From an uncultured Planctomycetaceae bacterium (GTDB taxonomy: Bacteria > Planctomycetota > Planctomycetia > Planctomycetales > Planctomycetaceae), in NCBI GenBank assembly GCA_903924405.1, contig CAIYBH010000269.1, forward strand, positions 1-38,335: DNA of 38,335 bases, written 5' to 3'. Made by a program: the position numbers and the translations under genes. The stretch's first letter is position 1. Each line of letters begins with the position of its first letter. This document shows, one piece after another, positions 7,837 to 17,311 of the stretch. The notes under the pieces were generated by a model. It had not been told where the DNA came from. It saw only the letters and a list, made by a program, of their open reading frames with translations, and searched no databases.

Positions 7837-9450
7837 ATGCTGACCACTGGCCTGACATTCGTTCGCCTCATGCAAGGTCTGCTGGTCCTTGTCGCAGCAG
7901 GATACCCCGTGTGGAGGCTGGCTGCCGATCCCGGCGATGAAACACGGGCCGTCACGGCGCAGGAAACAGCGAGGGAATCCCGGTTGCCTCAGTCCCGGGA
8001 AGACTGGTATCGAATAGAGTTTTCCGGCCAGCCAGCCGGCTACGAGCTGGTCAGCGTGACGCCTGTGACGCGAAATGAACTACCGGACTTCGTGAGTGCC
8101 TCTGTAACGACCTCCGATGGGCTGTTGAAACGGGTCCGGGAAACGCATCTGCGTCTGCAGCGTTTCAGCCGCGTGATTTCGCTCTCCGCAAGGTTGAAAA
8201 CGATAGAGACTGTCAGGGGGAAGCTGTTAGCGTGGGAATTGAATCGAAGTGCAGCTGATGGGACGATCCTGGAGCGATCCGGTTACTGGGATGCAGAACG
8301 GTCGCAACTTGTGATGACGGAGGGCACCGGGGCACGCGCGAAGACGACTCGAGTACCAGCGGACGACATTCCTGCTTCACCGGTGATTTCGGGCTGGGTG
8401 GTGGCCGCATTAGCGGGCAGCAGAGAAGTGTTGAATACCTCTGTGCTGTTTCCGGAAACGGGGGCTGTTGCCGGGATTCAGCTTTCTCGAACGGGGTCGA
8501 GCAGTTTGCCCGGGGCCGATGGTGATCAGATACCGGTCAAGCATTACGTCTGGCAGCCGATTGGGCGGAACGACTTACGGACGGAGGCTTTTGCTGATGG
8601 TGAGGGCACTGTGATGCAGATCCGGCAGCCGCTGCTTGGCCAGACATTGAGTCTGATTCGAGCGACTCCGGAAATTGCACTGGGATTCAGCAACCAGGAG
8701 GCACTGGACCTTCAGATCCAGACCTTGCTGCCGGTTCTGGGATCGATTCCGGATGCATTTCCCAAAGCGGGGGTGCGACTGAAACTGGTTCGCCGATCCG
8801 GAGATTTGCTGCTGTTGCCGAACTCGGATTTCCAGCGGGTTGAGGCGGTGGAGCCGGAGTCACTGGTGGTCCGACTTCTGCGGCCTGAGTGGGATGACGG
8901 CAAAACGGAGCGAGCGTCCGGGGCGCGGGGCAACAGCGGTCTGACGAAGTTCCTGTCCGCCAGTCGCTGGATTGAATGTGAGAATCCGGAGCTGCGTCGC
9001 ATGGCGTTGATTGTGACGGGCACGGCTGCAACTGATCGCGAGAAATGTCTCAGGCTGCAGCAGTACGTATGGAAAAAAATGCGTTTTTCGCCCTTTTCAA
9101 CACAACTGATTCCGGCGACGACAATTGCCAGAAAGCTGGAGGGTGACTGTACCGAGCATGCCGTGCTGCTGTGCACACTGCTGCGAAGTCAGGGCATTCC
9201 GGCTCGGGTTGCCGCTGGCTTTGTCTATGTTGCCGAGGGTCCCGCTTTTGCTCCGCATATGTGGGTGGAAGCGCTGGTTGAAGAAGAGTGGATGCCACTG
9301 GATTCGACTCGAGGAGATCGCGAGTTGGTTCCGGGCTATCTGAAGGTCAGTGAATCCGCGCTGAGCGACGATGCCTCTGGGGCTGCGAGTCTGTTTGCAC
9401 CGCTCCTCGATTTCGCGGGGCGAGTCACAGTGGAAGTGCTGCCGGATTGA
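7837..9450 (+). CDS. Exported or membrane-anchored transglutaminase-like protein
   Basis: The protein has 537 residues. A hydrophobic segment near residues 8-28 suggests a signal anchor. The C-terminal transglutaminase-like core shows the full triad: Cys 438 in GDCTEH, His 474 in HMWVEA and Asp 489 in LDSTRGD, after a typical helical lead-in with KCLRLQQYVWKKM. About 400 residues precede the core and contain no domain I can name. Bacterial relatives are cysteine proteases or peptide-modifying enzymes acting in the envelope. The intact triad suggests an active enzyme; the substrate is unknown. The start has no strong ribosome-binding site, and an ATG at 7870 is an alternative. Downstream it converges with the amidohydrolase gene. 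Confidence 0.85.
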   Translation: MLTTGLTFVRLMQGLLVLVAAGYPVWRLAADPGDETRAVTAQETARESRLPQSREDWYRIEFSGQPAGYELVSVTPVTRNELPDFVSASVTTSDGLLKRVRETHLRLQRFSRVISLSARLKTIETVRGKLLAWELNRSAADGTILERSGYWDAERSQLVMTEGTGARAKTTRVPADDIPASPVISGWVVAALAGSREVLNTSVLFPETGAVAGIQLSRTGSSSLPGADGDQIPVKHYVWQPIGRNDLRTEAFADGEGTVMQIRQPLLGQTLSLIRATPEIALGFSNQEALDLQIQTLLPVLGSIPDAFPKAGVRLKLVRRSGDLLLLPNSDFQRVEAVEPESLVVRLLRPEWDDGKTERASGARGNSGLTKFLSASRWIECENPELRRMALIVTGTAATDREKCLRLQQYVWKKMRFSPFSTQLIPATTIARKLEGDCTEHAVLLCTLLRSQGIPARVAAGFVYVAEGPAFAPHMWVEALVEEEWMPLDSTRGDRELVPGYLKVSESALSDDASGAASLFAPLLDFAGRVTVEVLPD

Positions 9451-9516
9451 AGAGTTTGAGCCTGCTGTTGGCTGTAGTCAGCAGCCGCCGAAGCAGCGTC
9501 GGGCAGTGTGGTCCTA

Positions 9517-10380
9517 TTATGTCGGACGACTTTTATCAAGGCCCAGGAGAGCCAGGCTGTCGCGGTTAATCATTGATTCCACAGCTTCTGTATTCAGTCG
9601 CGGGAGTTGGGTGCCTTCCAGCATCTGATTCAGGGTCCTTAAGCCATTGACAGACGCCTTGACGGTGGTGAAGGGATAATCCGTTCCGAAAAGAATTTTG
9701 TTCCAGACTCCATATTCCTGCACCAGCATCAGACTCTGGTACAGTTGAAAGGGTCTGTAATGCAGCGCGGAGATGTCTGCGTACAAGTTCGGATGTTTTC
9801 GAATGACGGCGATGCATTCGCCTTCCCACGGATGTCCGAGGTGGGCGAGGATCATCTTCACCTCGGGGAATCTGGTCGCAACAGGATCGAGATGTCGTGG
9901 AAATGTGAATTCAATCGGGGCCTGCGAGATGAAGGTTGTGCCCGTATGCAGCAGAACGGGCAACTGATGACGTTCCGCATACCGCCACAGTTCATTCAAT
10001 CGTTCGTCATTGGGATGAAATCCTGCGTACATGGGCATCAGCTTGATACCACGCAGTCCGAGTTCCTGATGTCCCATCTGCATTTCACGCTGCCAGCCGG
10101 GCTGGGTGGGATCCAGCGACAGAAATCCGATCAGATGATCGGGATGAGCTGATACGTAAGCCTGCACATCACGATCATCAACCCAGAGTCCACTGAGGGC
10201 TGCTTTACCACCGAAGACGATGGTGCGAACATCCGGGAAAGAAGATTGCCGGTAATCTTCAAAGCGTACCGTCAGATCGACTTCGGTTCCCGCGCGTGCT
10301 CGTCGTGCCTGTTCCCTGAAGTCGTCCTGAAAGTGTTCGGGATAACGCCAGTAGTGGCTGTGAACATCAATGATTGGCAT
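9517..10380 (-). CDS. Amidohydrolase-2 family metal-dependent hydrolase
   Basis: The protein has 287 residues from the ATG at 10380. The family's N-terminal metal motif DVHSHYW begins at residue 5 (His 7 and His 9). It is followed by GIKLMP, the metal-ligand strand LLHTG, the HLGHPWEG segment and LFGTDYP with the catalytic-type Asp. These are the landmarks of the amidohydrolase-2 / ACMSD-like TIM barrel, whose members hydrolyse or decarboxylate small aromatic or lactone substrates. An upstream extension of the frame to 10572 is rejected because it overlaps the MFS gene. The gene starts 70 bp after the MFS symporter stop on the same strand, so an uptake-plus-catabolism pair is likely (inference). 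Confidence 0.87.
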   Translation of the reverse strand: MPIIDVHSHYWRYPEHFQDDFREQARRARAGTEVDLTVRFEDYRQSSFPDVRTIVFGGKAALSGLWVDDRDVQAYVSAHPDHLIGFLSLDPTQPGWQREMQMGHQELGLRGIKLMPMYAGFHPNDERLNELWRYAERHQLPVLLHTGTTFISQAPIEFTFPRHLDPVATRFPEVKMILAHLGHPWEGECIAVIRKHPNLYADISALHYRPFQLYQSLMLVQEYGVWNKILFGTDYPFTTVKASVNGLRTLNQMLEGTQLPRLNTEAVESMINRDSLALLGLDKSRPT

Positions 10381-10450
10381 CTTGTTTTCCGAAACGATTA
10401 CGGGGACTGACTGTGCTGGTGCTGGCGATGCATTCCAGAGGGCGAAGCGT

Positions 10451-11821
10451 TCACGGGTGAGTTTTTGGACTTCGGGGTTGAAGTGGACTTGTTCCGGGGA
10501 GCGGTATTTCGGATTCGATTTTCCTGAGGACAACAACCGACCAGAGGACTGCGGCGGTGGCGAGGACACCACAATTAATCCGGAAGATCGGGTCCCATTG
10601 GTCTCGTCCCGTGAAGCCCTGCGTTCCCAGCCAGTCGGCGAGTGCCCCCGCGAGATACTGCGAGGCGATGGCGCCGATGACGCCCATGGAATTCATCAGT
10701 CCGAACAGAGCGCCGACATGCTGACCGCTGATGCCGATGGAGCAGGACCACCACAGAGACTGAGTGGCCTGGGTCGCAAAGCAGGAGCCAGCGGTCAGCA
10801 GGACGGCCTGCCACGAGTCTGTGGATCGCAGGGCCAGAATCAGCAACAGCATGGCGATGAAAAAGCAAATCGCCCCGAATGCCCGGCGTCTGCCGATCGA
10901 CACCGTGATGTTCAGGGCATCGACCAGCCAGCCACCTGTGAATGTTCCAATCGCGGCGAAGGACAGGACGACGCTGGACATCAGTCCCGCCTCCGTCTGT
11001 GCCACGCGTCTGGCTTCCTGAAGATACTTTGGAAACCATGAAAAGTAGATGTAGCTGTTGAATGAGGCACAGATCATGATGGCGCTGAGCAGCAGGATTC
11101 CCGGATTGCGAAGGACCTGCGACCACGGGATCGGGGCTGCGGGGGGCAGTGTTGGAGAGCCTTCACTGATATAGCGAGCTTCTGCCGGCGTGACTGCCGG
11201 ATGCTCCAGCGGTTCGTCCCGAAACCACAGGTAGAATCCAAGTGCCCAGAAGAATCCGATGGATCCAAACACCGCAAATGTCGCACGCCAGCCCACAGTC
11301 TGAATCAGCAGTGCGGCGAGAAAAGGAGCAATCGCACCTCCGGTCTGCGAGGCTGCCAGGAGTATTCCCTGAACGCGTCCTCGTTCATGCCCGGGAAACC
11401 ATCGCGAGACCACTCGAGCTGCGTTCGGGAATGCCCCGGCTTCCCCGGCGCCGAACAGAAACCGGACAGGGATCAGCATCCAGAGCGATGAGCAGGCACC
11501 CGTGATTATGGTGAATGCCGACCACCAGAGCGAGATTCGGGTCAGCACGCGACGGGCACCAAGAATATCTCCCCAGTGACCAGTGGGAATCTCGAACAGG
11601 CCATAGGCCAGAGTGAAGGCCATCAGGACATAACTGACCTCGGTATTGCTGAGCCCGAGATCACGCTGAATCGCAGGCAACGCCGCGGAAATACAGACAC
11701 GGTCGAGGTACAGAATCGCGGCGAGAGAGCACAGCCAGGCGAGCACGAGAAATCTTACGCGTCCAACGGCCGTGCCGGCAGCGGTCAAGGATGGACTCCC
11801 GTGCTGAGTCGCCTGAGTCAT
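10451..11821 (-). CDS. MFS transporter, anion:cation symporter (ACS) type
   Basis: The protein has 456 residues from the ATG at 11821 and about 12 predicted membrane helices. It has the [10 protein letters not shown] motif in helix 1, the MFS signature region [13 protein letters not shown] after helix 2, and [24 protein letters not shown], typical of the ACS family (hexuronate, glucarate, phthalate and similar anion carriers). The substrate cannot be read from sequence. It is followed on the same strand by the amidohydrolase gene, consistent with import and breakdown of one organic acid (inference). An ATG at 11872 would add 17 residues, but the later one sits better after the GAGAG stretch. 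Confidence 0.88.
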   Translation of the reverse strand: MTQATQHGSPSLTAAGTAVGRVRFLVLAWLCSLAAILYLDRVCISAALPAIQRDLGLSNTEVSYVLMAFTLAYGLFEIPTGHWGDILGARRVLTRISLWWSAFTIITGACSSLWMLIPVRFLFGAGEAGAFPNAARVVSRWFPGHERGRVQGILLAASQTGGAIAPFLAALLIQTVGWRATFAVFGSIGFFWALGFYLWFRDEPLEHPAVTPAEARYISEGSPTLPPAAPIPWSQVLRNPGILLLSAIMICASFNSYIYFSWFPKYLQEARRVAQTEAGLMSSVVLSFAAIGTFTGGWLVDALNITVSIGRRRAFGAICFFIAMLLLILALRSTDSWQAVLLTAGSCFATQATQSLWWSCSIGISGQHVGALFGLMNSMGVIGAIASQYLAGALADWLGTQGFTGRDQWDPIFRINCGVLATAAVLWSVVVLRKIESEIPLPGTSPLQPRSPKTHP

Positions 11822-12123
11822 AGGGAATCTCTCTGGTGCGGGGCGTGAACTGATTTGTGAAGCAGGCCGCAATCCGGGGTGTCACCTCTCCTGAAACACT
11901 CCCGCTGTCTCGCATCATGTCCGGCGATCGCCGGAGGAACAAGTCCGGGCCTGTGATTCTGTGCGGGAATCTGAACTTCACGAGTGGTGCCTGACCGACT
12001 GATTTGCCGGCAGCCCCGCGGGGCGATACAACACCGTTCCTGTCTGTTTTTCAGTCCGGAGCAGGACGTACGGTGGTATGTTCTGAGGCTGCTGACGACT
12101 GTTCCTGCGACGAGGTGTTCAGA
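11822..12123. other. Divergent promoter region, MFS gene / HSP90-like gene
   Basis: These 302 bp separate two divergently transcribed genes, so both promoters should lie here. I see no confident sigma-70 boxes. Part of it (12004-12123) is open in the frame of the HSP90-like gene, from a TTG, and would be coding if that earlier start were used. No hairpin or operator-like palindrome stands out. Confidence 0.4.
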
Positions 12124-13974
12124 GTGTGGGTGCGCCAGATTCCGTTTCGAGTGGATATTGCTGGTATCATCGAGATCATGGGGTCTTCGTTGTACAGCCG
12201 CATGGACACACCGATTCGGGAGTTGATTCAGAACGCGCATGATGCGGTGATGCGTCGTCGAAACCGGGACCTGAGTTTTCGTGGTCGGATTGATATTCGA
12301 CAGGACCCGGAGCAGGGTACGCTGTCGTTTTCTGACGACGGTATCGGACTTAGTGCTGCCGACGCGGAACACTACCTTGGAACTCTGGGGATTGGCATCA
12401 CCGGTCTGCTCAAGGGACGCGGTTCGGAAGAGCAGCGAGCTGTCGTTCAGGGTGATGCGCAGGGGTTAATTGGTCAGTTCGGCATAGGTTTGTTCAGCGC
12501 GTTCATGCTGTCAGATTTGCTGCGGGTGGAAAGTCGTCGCGAAGATTGTGACGAAGGCATTTGCTGGGAAGCGGGACCGGGATCCGATATTCAGCTGTCA
12601 TCCACCGATCAGACGCGAATCGGCACCACAGTGACTCTGCGACTGAAGCCCCAGTTCCGCCATTATGCAGAATCTCCGGATGCATTGGAAAACGCAATTC
12701 GTGAATTCGCGGATTTTCTGAATGTGCCGATTCATCTGAACGATAGCCCGGCACGCATTAATGTGATCAACGTTGCGTGGTTCGAACCCACGCCGGATGC
12801 TGATGCCGTCGAGATGGCTCTGGCCAATTATTTCAATGAATCACCGCTGGATGTCATCCCGATTCGGATTGAAAAACCGCTGTCGATTGCCGGTGCCCTG
12901 TACATTTCTCCTCAGCGAACACCGGGATTTGCCGACGAAGCCACGGTGGCGATCACCATTCGCCGCATGGTGATTTCACGCCGCGTTCGCGACCTTCTGC
13001 CATCGTGGGGCAGTTTTTTTCGAGGCGTCCTGGAACTGGAGGACAGCACGCCAACCGCCAGTCGGGAAGATCTCGTTCGCGATGACCGATTTCGTTTGCT
13101 GCGTTCAACTCTTGAAGAGTTTCTGCTGTCGCATCTGGAGACCATGGCGGATGATCAGCCCGGCCGGCTGGAAGCCATTGTCAACTGGCATCGCTACCAT
13201 TTTGCCGGAGCAGCGCTCAGCGAGGTCGCACTGCGACAACTGATGCGCAGAGTCTATCGTTTCAGCACGTCTCAGGGACCCATGCTGCTGGATGAAATCC
13301 TGCAGAAGAGTGTGGCTGATGCAATTCATGAAGCGGATGCTGAGTATGTCGTCTGGTACAATGCGGATCGGCGACAGGAACGCTATCTGGACGAACTGTT
13401 CGCCCGTGTGCCCGTCCCCTGTGTGCATACCTGCCGAAGTTTCGAAGAAAGCCTGCTTGCGGCCATGATTGCGGATCAGGGCAACGACACCATTGATCTG
13501 CGTCAGGCCACTCCTTCGTCCGCCAATTTTGCGACCACCGTGATGGGCATGGCCAATCCGGAAGATGTGCCGGAGTCGTGGCATGAATTCTTTCGCTGCA
13601 CCGACGCACGCATCATGCTGGCGTCATTTCAGCATGGTACTCCTGTGGCTGCCTTTCTGAATGAACGGTACGAACTGGCCCAGACGTTTGAAGACCTGCG
13701 GCGGGATGGTGATATTCCACAGGGATTTCAGCGGCTGATTGATGCTCACTTTCGAACGGCGCCGGCCGGCAGAAATGAAGTGGTGCTGAACCGGGATCAT
13801 CGACTGGTTCAGCGGGCTTTGCGCAACGGTCCACGCAGTCCTCTGGCCAGCGTTCTGAGGCTGCTGGTGCTGAACTCGTTGACGGCGGCCGGAGCCGGCC
13901 GATCCCGCGAAGCCGCAGGGATTCAGAACGAAGATCTGGACTGGATCGCAGATGCTCTGTGGGGCCAGTCGTAA
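12124..13974 (+). CDS. HSP90-family GHKL ATPase (short HtpG-like protein)
   Basis: The protein has 616 residues from a GTG at 12124, chosen because GAGGTG lies six bases upstream and the sequence then reads FRVDIAGIIEIM, matching the HtpG N-terminus. The Bergerat ATP-binding fold is complete: Glu 33 and Asn 37 in RELIQNAHDA, Asp 71 in DDGIG, GQFGIG at 117-122, and GTTVTL. The middle domain carries the HSP90-type Arg segment near RREDLVRDD (here SREDLVRDD). The C-terminal ~230 residues are less familiar. It fits the bacterial HSP90-family proteins of about 600 residues that are distinct from classical HtpG. The client is unknown. No co-chaperone gene is adjacent; the neighbours are a divergent MFS gene and a convergent DUF72 gene. 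A TTG at 12004 is an alternative start. Confidence 0.87.
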   Translation: MWVRQIPFRVDIAGIIEIMGSSLYSRMDTPIRELIQNAHDAVMRRRNRDLSFRGRIDIRQDPEQGTLSFSDDGIGLSAADAEHYLGTLGIGITGLLKGRGSEEQRAVVQGDAQGLIGQFGIGLFSAFMLSDLLRVESRREDCDEGICWEAGPGSDIQLSSTDQTRIGTTVTLRLKPQFRHYAESPDALENAIREFADFLNVPIHLNDSPARINVINVAWFEPTPDADAVEMALANYFNESPLDVIPIRIEKPLSIAGALYISPQRTPGFADEATVAITIRRMVISRRVRDLLPSWGSFFRGVLELEDSTPTASREDLVRDDRFRLLRSTLEEFLLSHLETMADDQPGRLEAIVNWHRYHFAGAALSEVALRQLMRRVYRFSTSQGPMLLDEILQKSVADAIHEADAEYVVWYNADRRQERYLDELFARVPVPCVHTCRSFEESLLAAMIADQGNDTIDLRQATPSSANFATTVMGMANPEDVPESWHEFFRCTDARIMLASFQHGTPVAAFLNERYELAQTFEDLRRDGDIPQGFQRLIDAHFRTAPAGRNEVVLNRDHRLVQRALRNGPRSPLASVLRLLVLNSLTAAGAGRSREAAGIQNEDLDWIADALWGQS

Positions 13975-14034
13975 GCCTCTGTTCGTCTTCAGTCGCCTGC
14001 CCGGCTTCCCACGTGTGGCTGGCCCGGAACATTC

Positions 14035-14928
14035 TCAGTCAAACAGTGACTTCTGGCGGGTTAATGCCGGTCCGGACTCACCTGGCCATGCCGGCAGATC
14101 AGGTAGTTCGCGGCAGTGCTGCTGAATGGCTCGATGCATACGGCGAGCAAAGTCCGGGGCGAAGCGGTCGTCAGGAGCGTGTGTGAAGATCAGCGGCTGC
14201 AGGCCATCCTGGAGCCAGCCTGCCACCACCGGCGCCCACTCGGCAATCCATGGTTGCACTTCCTCCAGAGTGTTGCGACCGATGAAACGCAGAAATGGAT
14301 GACGCCCGGTGACCGTGCGACGAAGCGGAGTGCGCGGCTTGCGTGTCTGGGAGATTTTCTCGATCTCGTCGGCAGGTGGTTTTGAGTACAACGGGCGGCT
14401 GTCAAAGATGACGTAGTCGATGTTGCGGCGGCGGAGCTGTTCAACCAGCCAGGTTTCCTGATCCGCGTGATCAAACCAGTCGTGGTGGCGGACCTCCAGG
14501 GCCCATGGCAGGTCGGCAGGCAGCAGGGTCAGAAAACGTTCAAGGACAGAGGCTTCCTGGCGTGAAAAATCGGGAGGCAACTGAATGAACGATGGCCCGA
14601 GAACTCCGGCCGCCTGCAGCACACCCGTGATCTGCAGAAATGCATTCAGCTCAGCATCCACACGATGCAGTCGGTGGTCTTGGGTAATGCTGCGAGGAAC
14701 TTTCAGGCAGAAACGGAAGTCCGGAGAAACAGACTCTGCCCAGCGTCGAACGAGGTCGAGTGCCGGAATCGCATAGAAAGTGCTGTTCACCTCCACCGTG
14801 CTGAAGACTGACGAGTACTGGCCGAGCCAGTCCCGGCGGACGGCATTCGCTTTGTAAAGGCTGCCCTTCCAGTGTTCGCAGGCCCAGACGGGGCAGCCGA
14901 TTCGCAGGAGTGGACTGACGACAGACAT
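14035..14928 (-). CDS. DUF72 (YecE-like) TIM-barrel protein
   Basis: The protein has 297 residues from the ATG at 14928. The family signature is clear: IGCPVWACEHWKGSLY at the N-terminus, then FSTVEVNSTFYAIP, FRFCLKVPRSITQDHR, and an ALEVRHHDWF segment. DUF72 proteins form a TIM barrel of unknown biochemical function, sometimes linked to Fe-S protein or repair contexts. An in-frame ATG at 15027 would add 33 residues without family similarity. No strong ribosome-binding site precedes the chosen start. It lies downstream of scpB on the same strand after a 297-bp gap with no gene, and converges with the HSP90-like gene. Confidence 0.88.
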   Translation of the reverse strand: MSVVSPLLRIGCPVWACEHWKGSLYKANAVRRDWLGQYSSVFSTVEVNSTFYAIPALDLVRRWAESVSPDFRFCLKVPRSITQDHRLHRVDAELNAFLQITGVLQAAGVLGPSFIQLPPDFSRQEASVLERFLTLLPADLPWALEVRHHDWFDHADQETWLVEQLRRRNIDYVIFDSRPLYSKPPADEIEKISQTRKPRTPLRRTVTGRHPFLRFIGRNTLEEVQPWIAEWAPVVAGWLQDGLQPLIFTHAPDDRFAPDFARRMHRAIQQHCRELPDLPAWPGESGPALTRQKSLFD

Positions 14929-15225
14929 AGCAGAGACCAGGTTCTCTGAAGCACTGTGGAGATCATCCGCCGGCCGTGAATTGACGCAGGTTGCAAGCAG
15001 TGCACCCCGTCGTCGACTCACCATCATGCCTGAGCTGACAAGGCGAATGAGAAGACCGGAGGATACTGTCGTTTTACACTCGATGGAAATCAGGCGACAG
15101 GGCGACAGGCAGTGCTTGTCGCGACCGGGCCGGTTTCAGCTGGGATGGGCTTGCGCAGTTCGCCGACCGAGGGGTTTGATGTTGTCTGAGAGTGGGGCCG
15201 TTCGATGGACATTTCCCGAGGTGGT

Positions 15226-16014
15226 TCAGGCGGCTTCCTCGTCGTCCTCCTCCGGGAAAGGCAATTGTGCGATGGCTGGAAGTTTTGGTTTGCGTCTTAA
15301 TGTGGAGTAGTTGGGCAAATCCTCCATTTGCCGCAATCCGAACATTGTCAGAAACTGTCGCGTGGTTTCATAGAGGAAGGGACGCCCGAGGGAATCATCT
15401 TCACCGGCAATACGAATCAGACCGCGGTCCATCAGCTGACGAATCATTTCCGCGGACTGAACACCACGAATCGCCTCCACGTCGGCCCGCGTTACAGGCT
15501 GTTGGTAAGCAATAATGGTCAGAGACTCCATCATGGCTGCCGAGAGCTTCATTTCTGCCTGGCGATTGTGCAGACGATCCATCCATGGTGACAGCGACGC
15601 ACGAGTCATCAGCAGATACCCGGCTGCGGTCTGTTCGACGCGAAACGCGGAACGTGTCCGATCATAGCTTTCGTTCAGAATTGTCAGCAATTGCTGGACT
15701 TCACGCGCATCAATCAGACGTGCGATCTGAGCCAGTTTTTTTGCCGGGGTGGCACTTTCAGCGATCATCAGGGCCGCTTCCAGCCGCGCCAGACGGATGG
15801 AACGCACCACACCGCCGTCCGGAAGAATCTGCAGGCCATGTTTCAGTGTCGCTGAGCGAGTACTGCGGAACAACGCCAGTCGTTCACGTTCAGTGCGTGC
15901 CGGAACCAGCGAGCGATGCTGAGAACCGCTGCCGTTCACGGACCCTGACAGAGTCTGCTGGCGTGGAGATAACGGCAAAGCACGGGGGAACATACGGACA
16001 ACTCTAATCTGCAT
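15226..16014 (-). CDS. scpB: Segregation and condensation protein B
   Basis: The protein has 262 residues. Residues ~72-245 follow the ScpB winged-helix pair: RLARLEAALMIAESATPAKK, LNESYDRTRSAFRVEQT, a GYLLMTRASLSPW segment, then LTIIAYQQPVTRADVEAIRG, and GRPFLYETTRQFLTMFGL with EDLP near the end. ScpB forms the kleisin-associated part of the SMC-ScpAB condensin that compacts and segregates chromosomes. Compared with the usual ~190 residues there is an N-terminal extension of about 70 basic residues without known domain; the true start could be internal, as neither ATG (16014 or 15993) has a good ribosome-binding site. The C-terminus is acidic (FPEEDDEEAA). scpA, often adjacent in other bacteria, is not in this window. 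Confidence 0.92.
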   Translation of the reverse strand: MQIRVVRMFPRALPLSPRQQTLSGSVNGSGSQHRSLVPARTERERLALFRSTRSATLKHGLQILPDGGVVRSIRLARLEAALMIAESATPAKKLAQIARLIDAREVQQLLTILNESYDRTRSAFRVEQTAAGYLLMTRASLSPWMDRLHNRQAEMKLSAAMMESLTIIAYQQPVTRADVEAIRGVQSAEMIRQLMDRGLIRIAGEDDSLGRPFLYETTRQFLTMFGLRQMEDLPNYSTLRRKPKLPAIAQLPFPEEDDEEAA

Positions 16015-16221
16015 CGGAAGGGACAGCAGGGACTACTCACCATCGTGATTTCAGGCTACCTGCTGGCGAACTGATCGCTGCAACAGGCATGGGATTCGGG
16101 AGACATCCGGGGAGTGGTCTGGATCCTGATGGTGGAATGTCAGACGATCCATCGTTGAGCAAGCGACTGGTGCGAAGGACGGCGCACAACAACGACATTG
16201 AACGGTGCCGAGCTACCGAAT

Positions 16222-16908
16222 TTACTTTTGGGCGGCAGCCTGTCTCCATGCTGTTACCTGCTGCAGAACGTCCTCCGCGCATTCTGCTCTGGTCTGCCCC
16301 ACGGCCTCGAATCGATACCGCATCAGATCCGTATCACCCCGGAAGAAGGCCGCGAAGCCCACGGGAGCTGCTTCACTCGCATCAAACCACATGGTTCGAA
16401 TGGCCCCCATGGCATTCAGTTGTCGGACAATGATCTCCGAATCCGGACCGATCGGGTTGGATTGGTCAGCTGCTTCTGGTTGCACGGGCGGTTTGGAATT
16501 TCCGCGGGATTCGAAGGCTGAGCGATTGTCGCGGGAGCCGACCTCGTCGGCAGGTGCAGGTGTCTCGGCGAAGATGTCACTGGTGTCGTCGGACTCTGCG
16601 TCGCGAGTTCGTCGCGGCTTCGACTTTGCGGGAGGGGCGTCTGTCAGTGGACCTTCATCGGAAAAGGAAAATTCCTCGTCATTCGAACGTGGCTCGCGGG
16701 CTCCGGACGGTTTTTCGTCCTCGTCGCCAGCAAAAAGTCCATCTGATTCGGCTGGAAACTCAAATTCTGTCGAATCTGCCCCCTGCGCCATTGTGTCGGA
16801 GATTCCGGACGTCTGACCTGGCGGGCGCAGGAGTGCAATTGCCGGCACAATAATGAGCGGCAGAGTCATCAGAAAGGTTGAGAGTAAGCCGCTGCGAGAC
16901 GAGTCCAT
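16222..16908 (-). CDS. Membrane-anchored protein with acidic linker, unknown function
   Basis: The protein has 228 residues from the ATG at 16908, which has GAGGT seven bases upstream; an ATG at 16935 would add nine residues. One N-terminal hydrophobic helix (about residues 8-28, LLSTFLMTLPLIIVPAIALL) is followed by a ~130-residue disordered, acidic Ser/Glu/Asp/Pro linker. A C-terminal globular part of ~65 residues contains IVRQLNAMGAIRTMWFDASE and an FFRGDTDLMRYRFEAVG segment. Topology suggests a single-pass protein with a small soluble domain. I do not recognise the C-terminal domain. It is on the same strand as scpB, about 200 bp upstream. Confidence 0.72.
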   Translation of the reverse strand: MDSSRSGLLSTFLMTLPLIIVPAIALLRPPGQTSGISDTMAQGADSTEFEFPAESDGLFAGDEDEKPSGAREPRSNDEEFSFSDEGPLTDAPPAKSKPRRTRDAESDDTSDIFAETPAPADEVGSRDNRSAFESRGNSKPPVQPEAADQSNPIGPDSEIIVRQLNAMGAIRTMWFDASEAAPVGFAAFFRGDTDLMRYRFEAVGQTRAECAEDVLQQVTAWRQAAAQK

Positions 16909-17039
16909 TCCGGCGACCTCGGTAGCGAATATCATTTTGCCCGTCCATCAGGCAAATCCTGCCGGACTTTAGGTGATTCCGCAAATTGTCACAATTCCAG
17001 TTTTTCACTTCCAGGCAAGGCGTATTTTCCTGTAGAAGA

Positions 17040-17066
17040 CTGCCGATCGGGTATGCCGACCGGCAG
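17040..17066. other. Imperfect 11-bp hairpin in divergent intergenic region
   Basis: CTGCCGATCGG (17040-17050) pairs with 17056-17066 around a 5-nt loop, with one mismatch that becomes a G-U wobble on the minus strand. It lies in the ~400 bp between the divergent acidic membrane protein gene and the DUF1571 gene, so it may be an operator or leader structure. No T tract follows. The rest of the gap shows nothing recognisable. Confidence 0.45.
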
Positions 17067-17311
17067 TTTCTGCCGCAAGGCGTGGGTGCGGGGTGCGCGA
17101 GGCACGGAAAATGACAACTGTAAAGTCTTCATTTGCGGGCTTTGGCTGTTGTATACTTTTCCTCGAGCGATTGGCTGATGCAGGTCGGTGGAAAACTGCG
17201 ATGGAATGACATGGACGCCATGCAGGTCACGCGGTGAGACGGCGGTACGAACAGGCATTCGTCGACGTCGGGCCGGGCCGGCAGGGCATCTCTGTTCGGG
17301 AGTGTTGTGGG

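Noticed and set aside
9451..9516. Terminator between the transglutaminase-like and amidohydrolase genes
   Set aside because: Only a 6-bp CTGCTG/CAGCAG stem with an 11-nt loop and no T tract is present; too weak to call.
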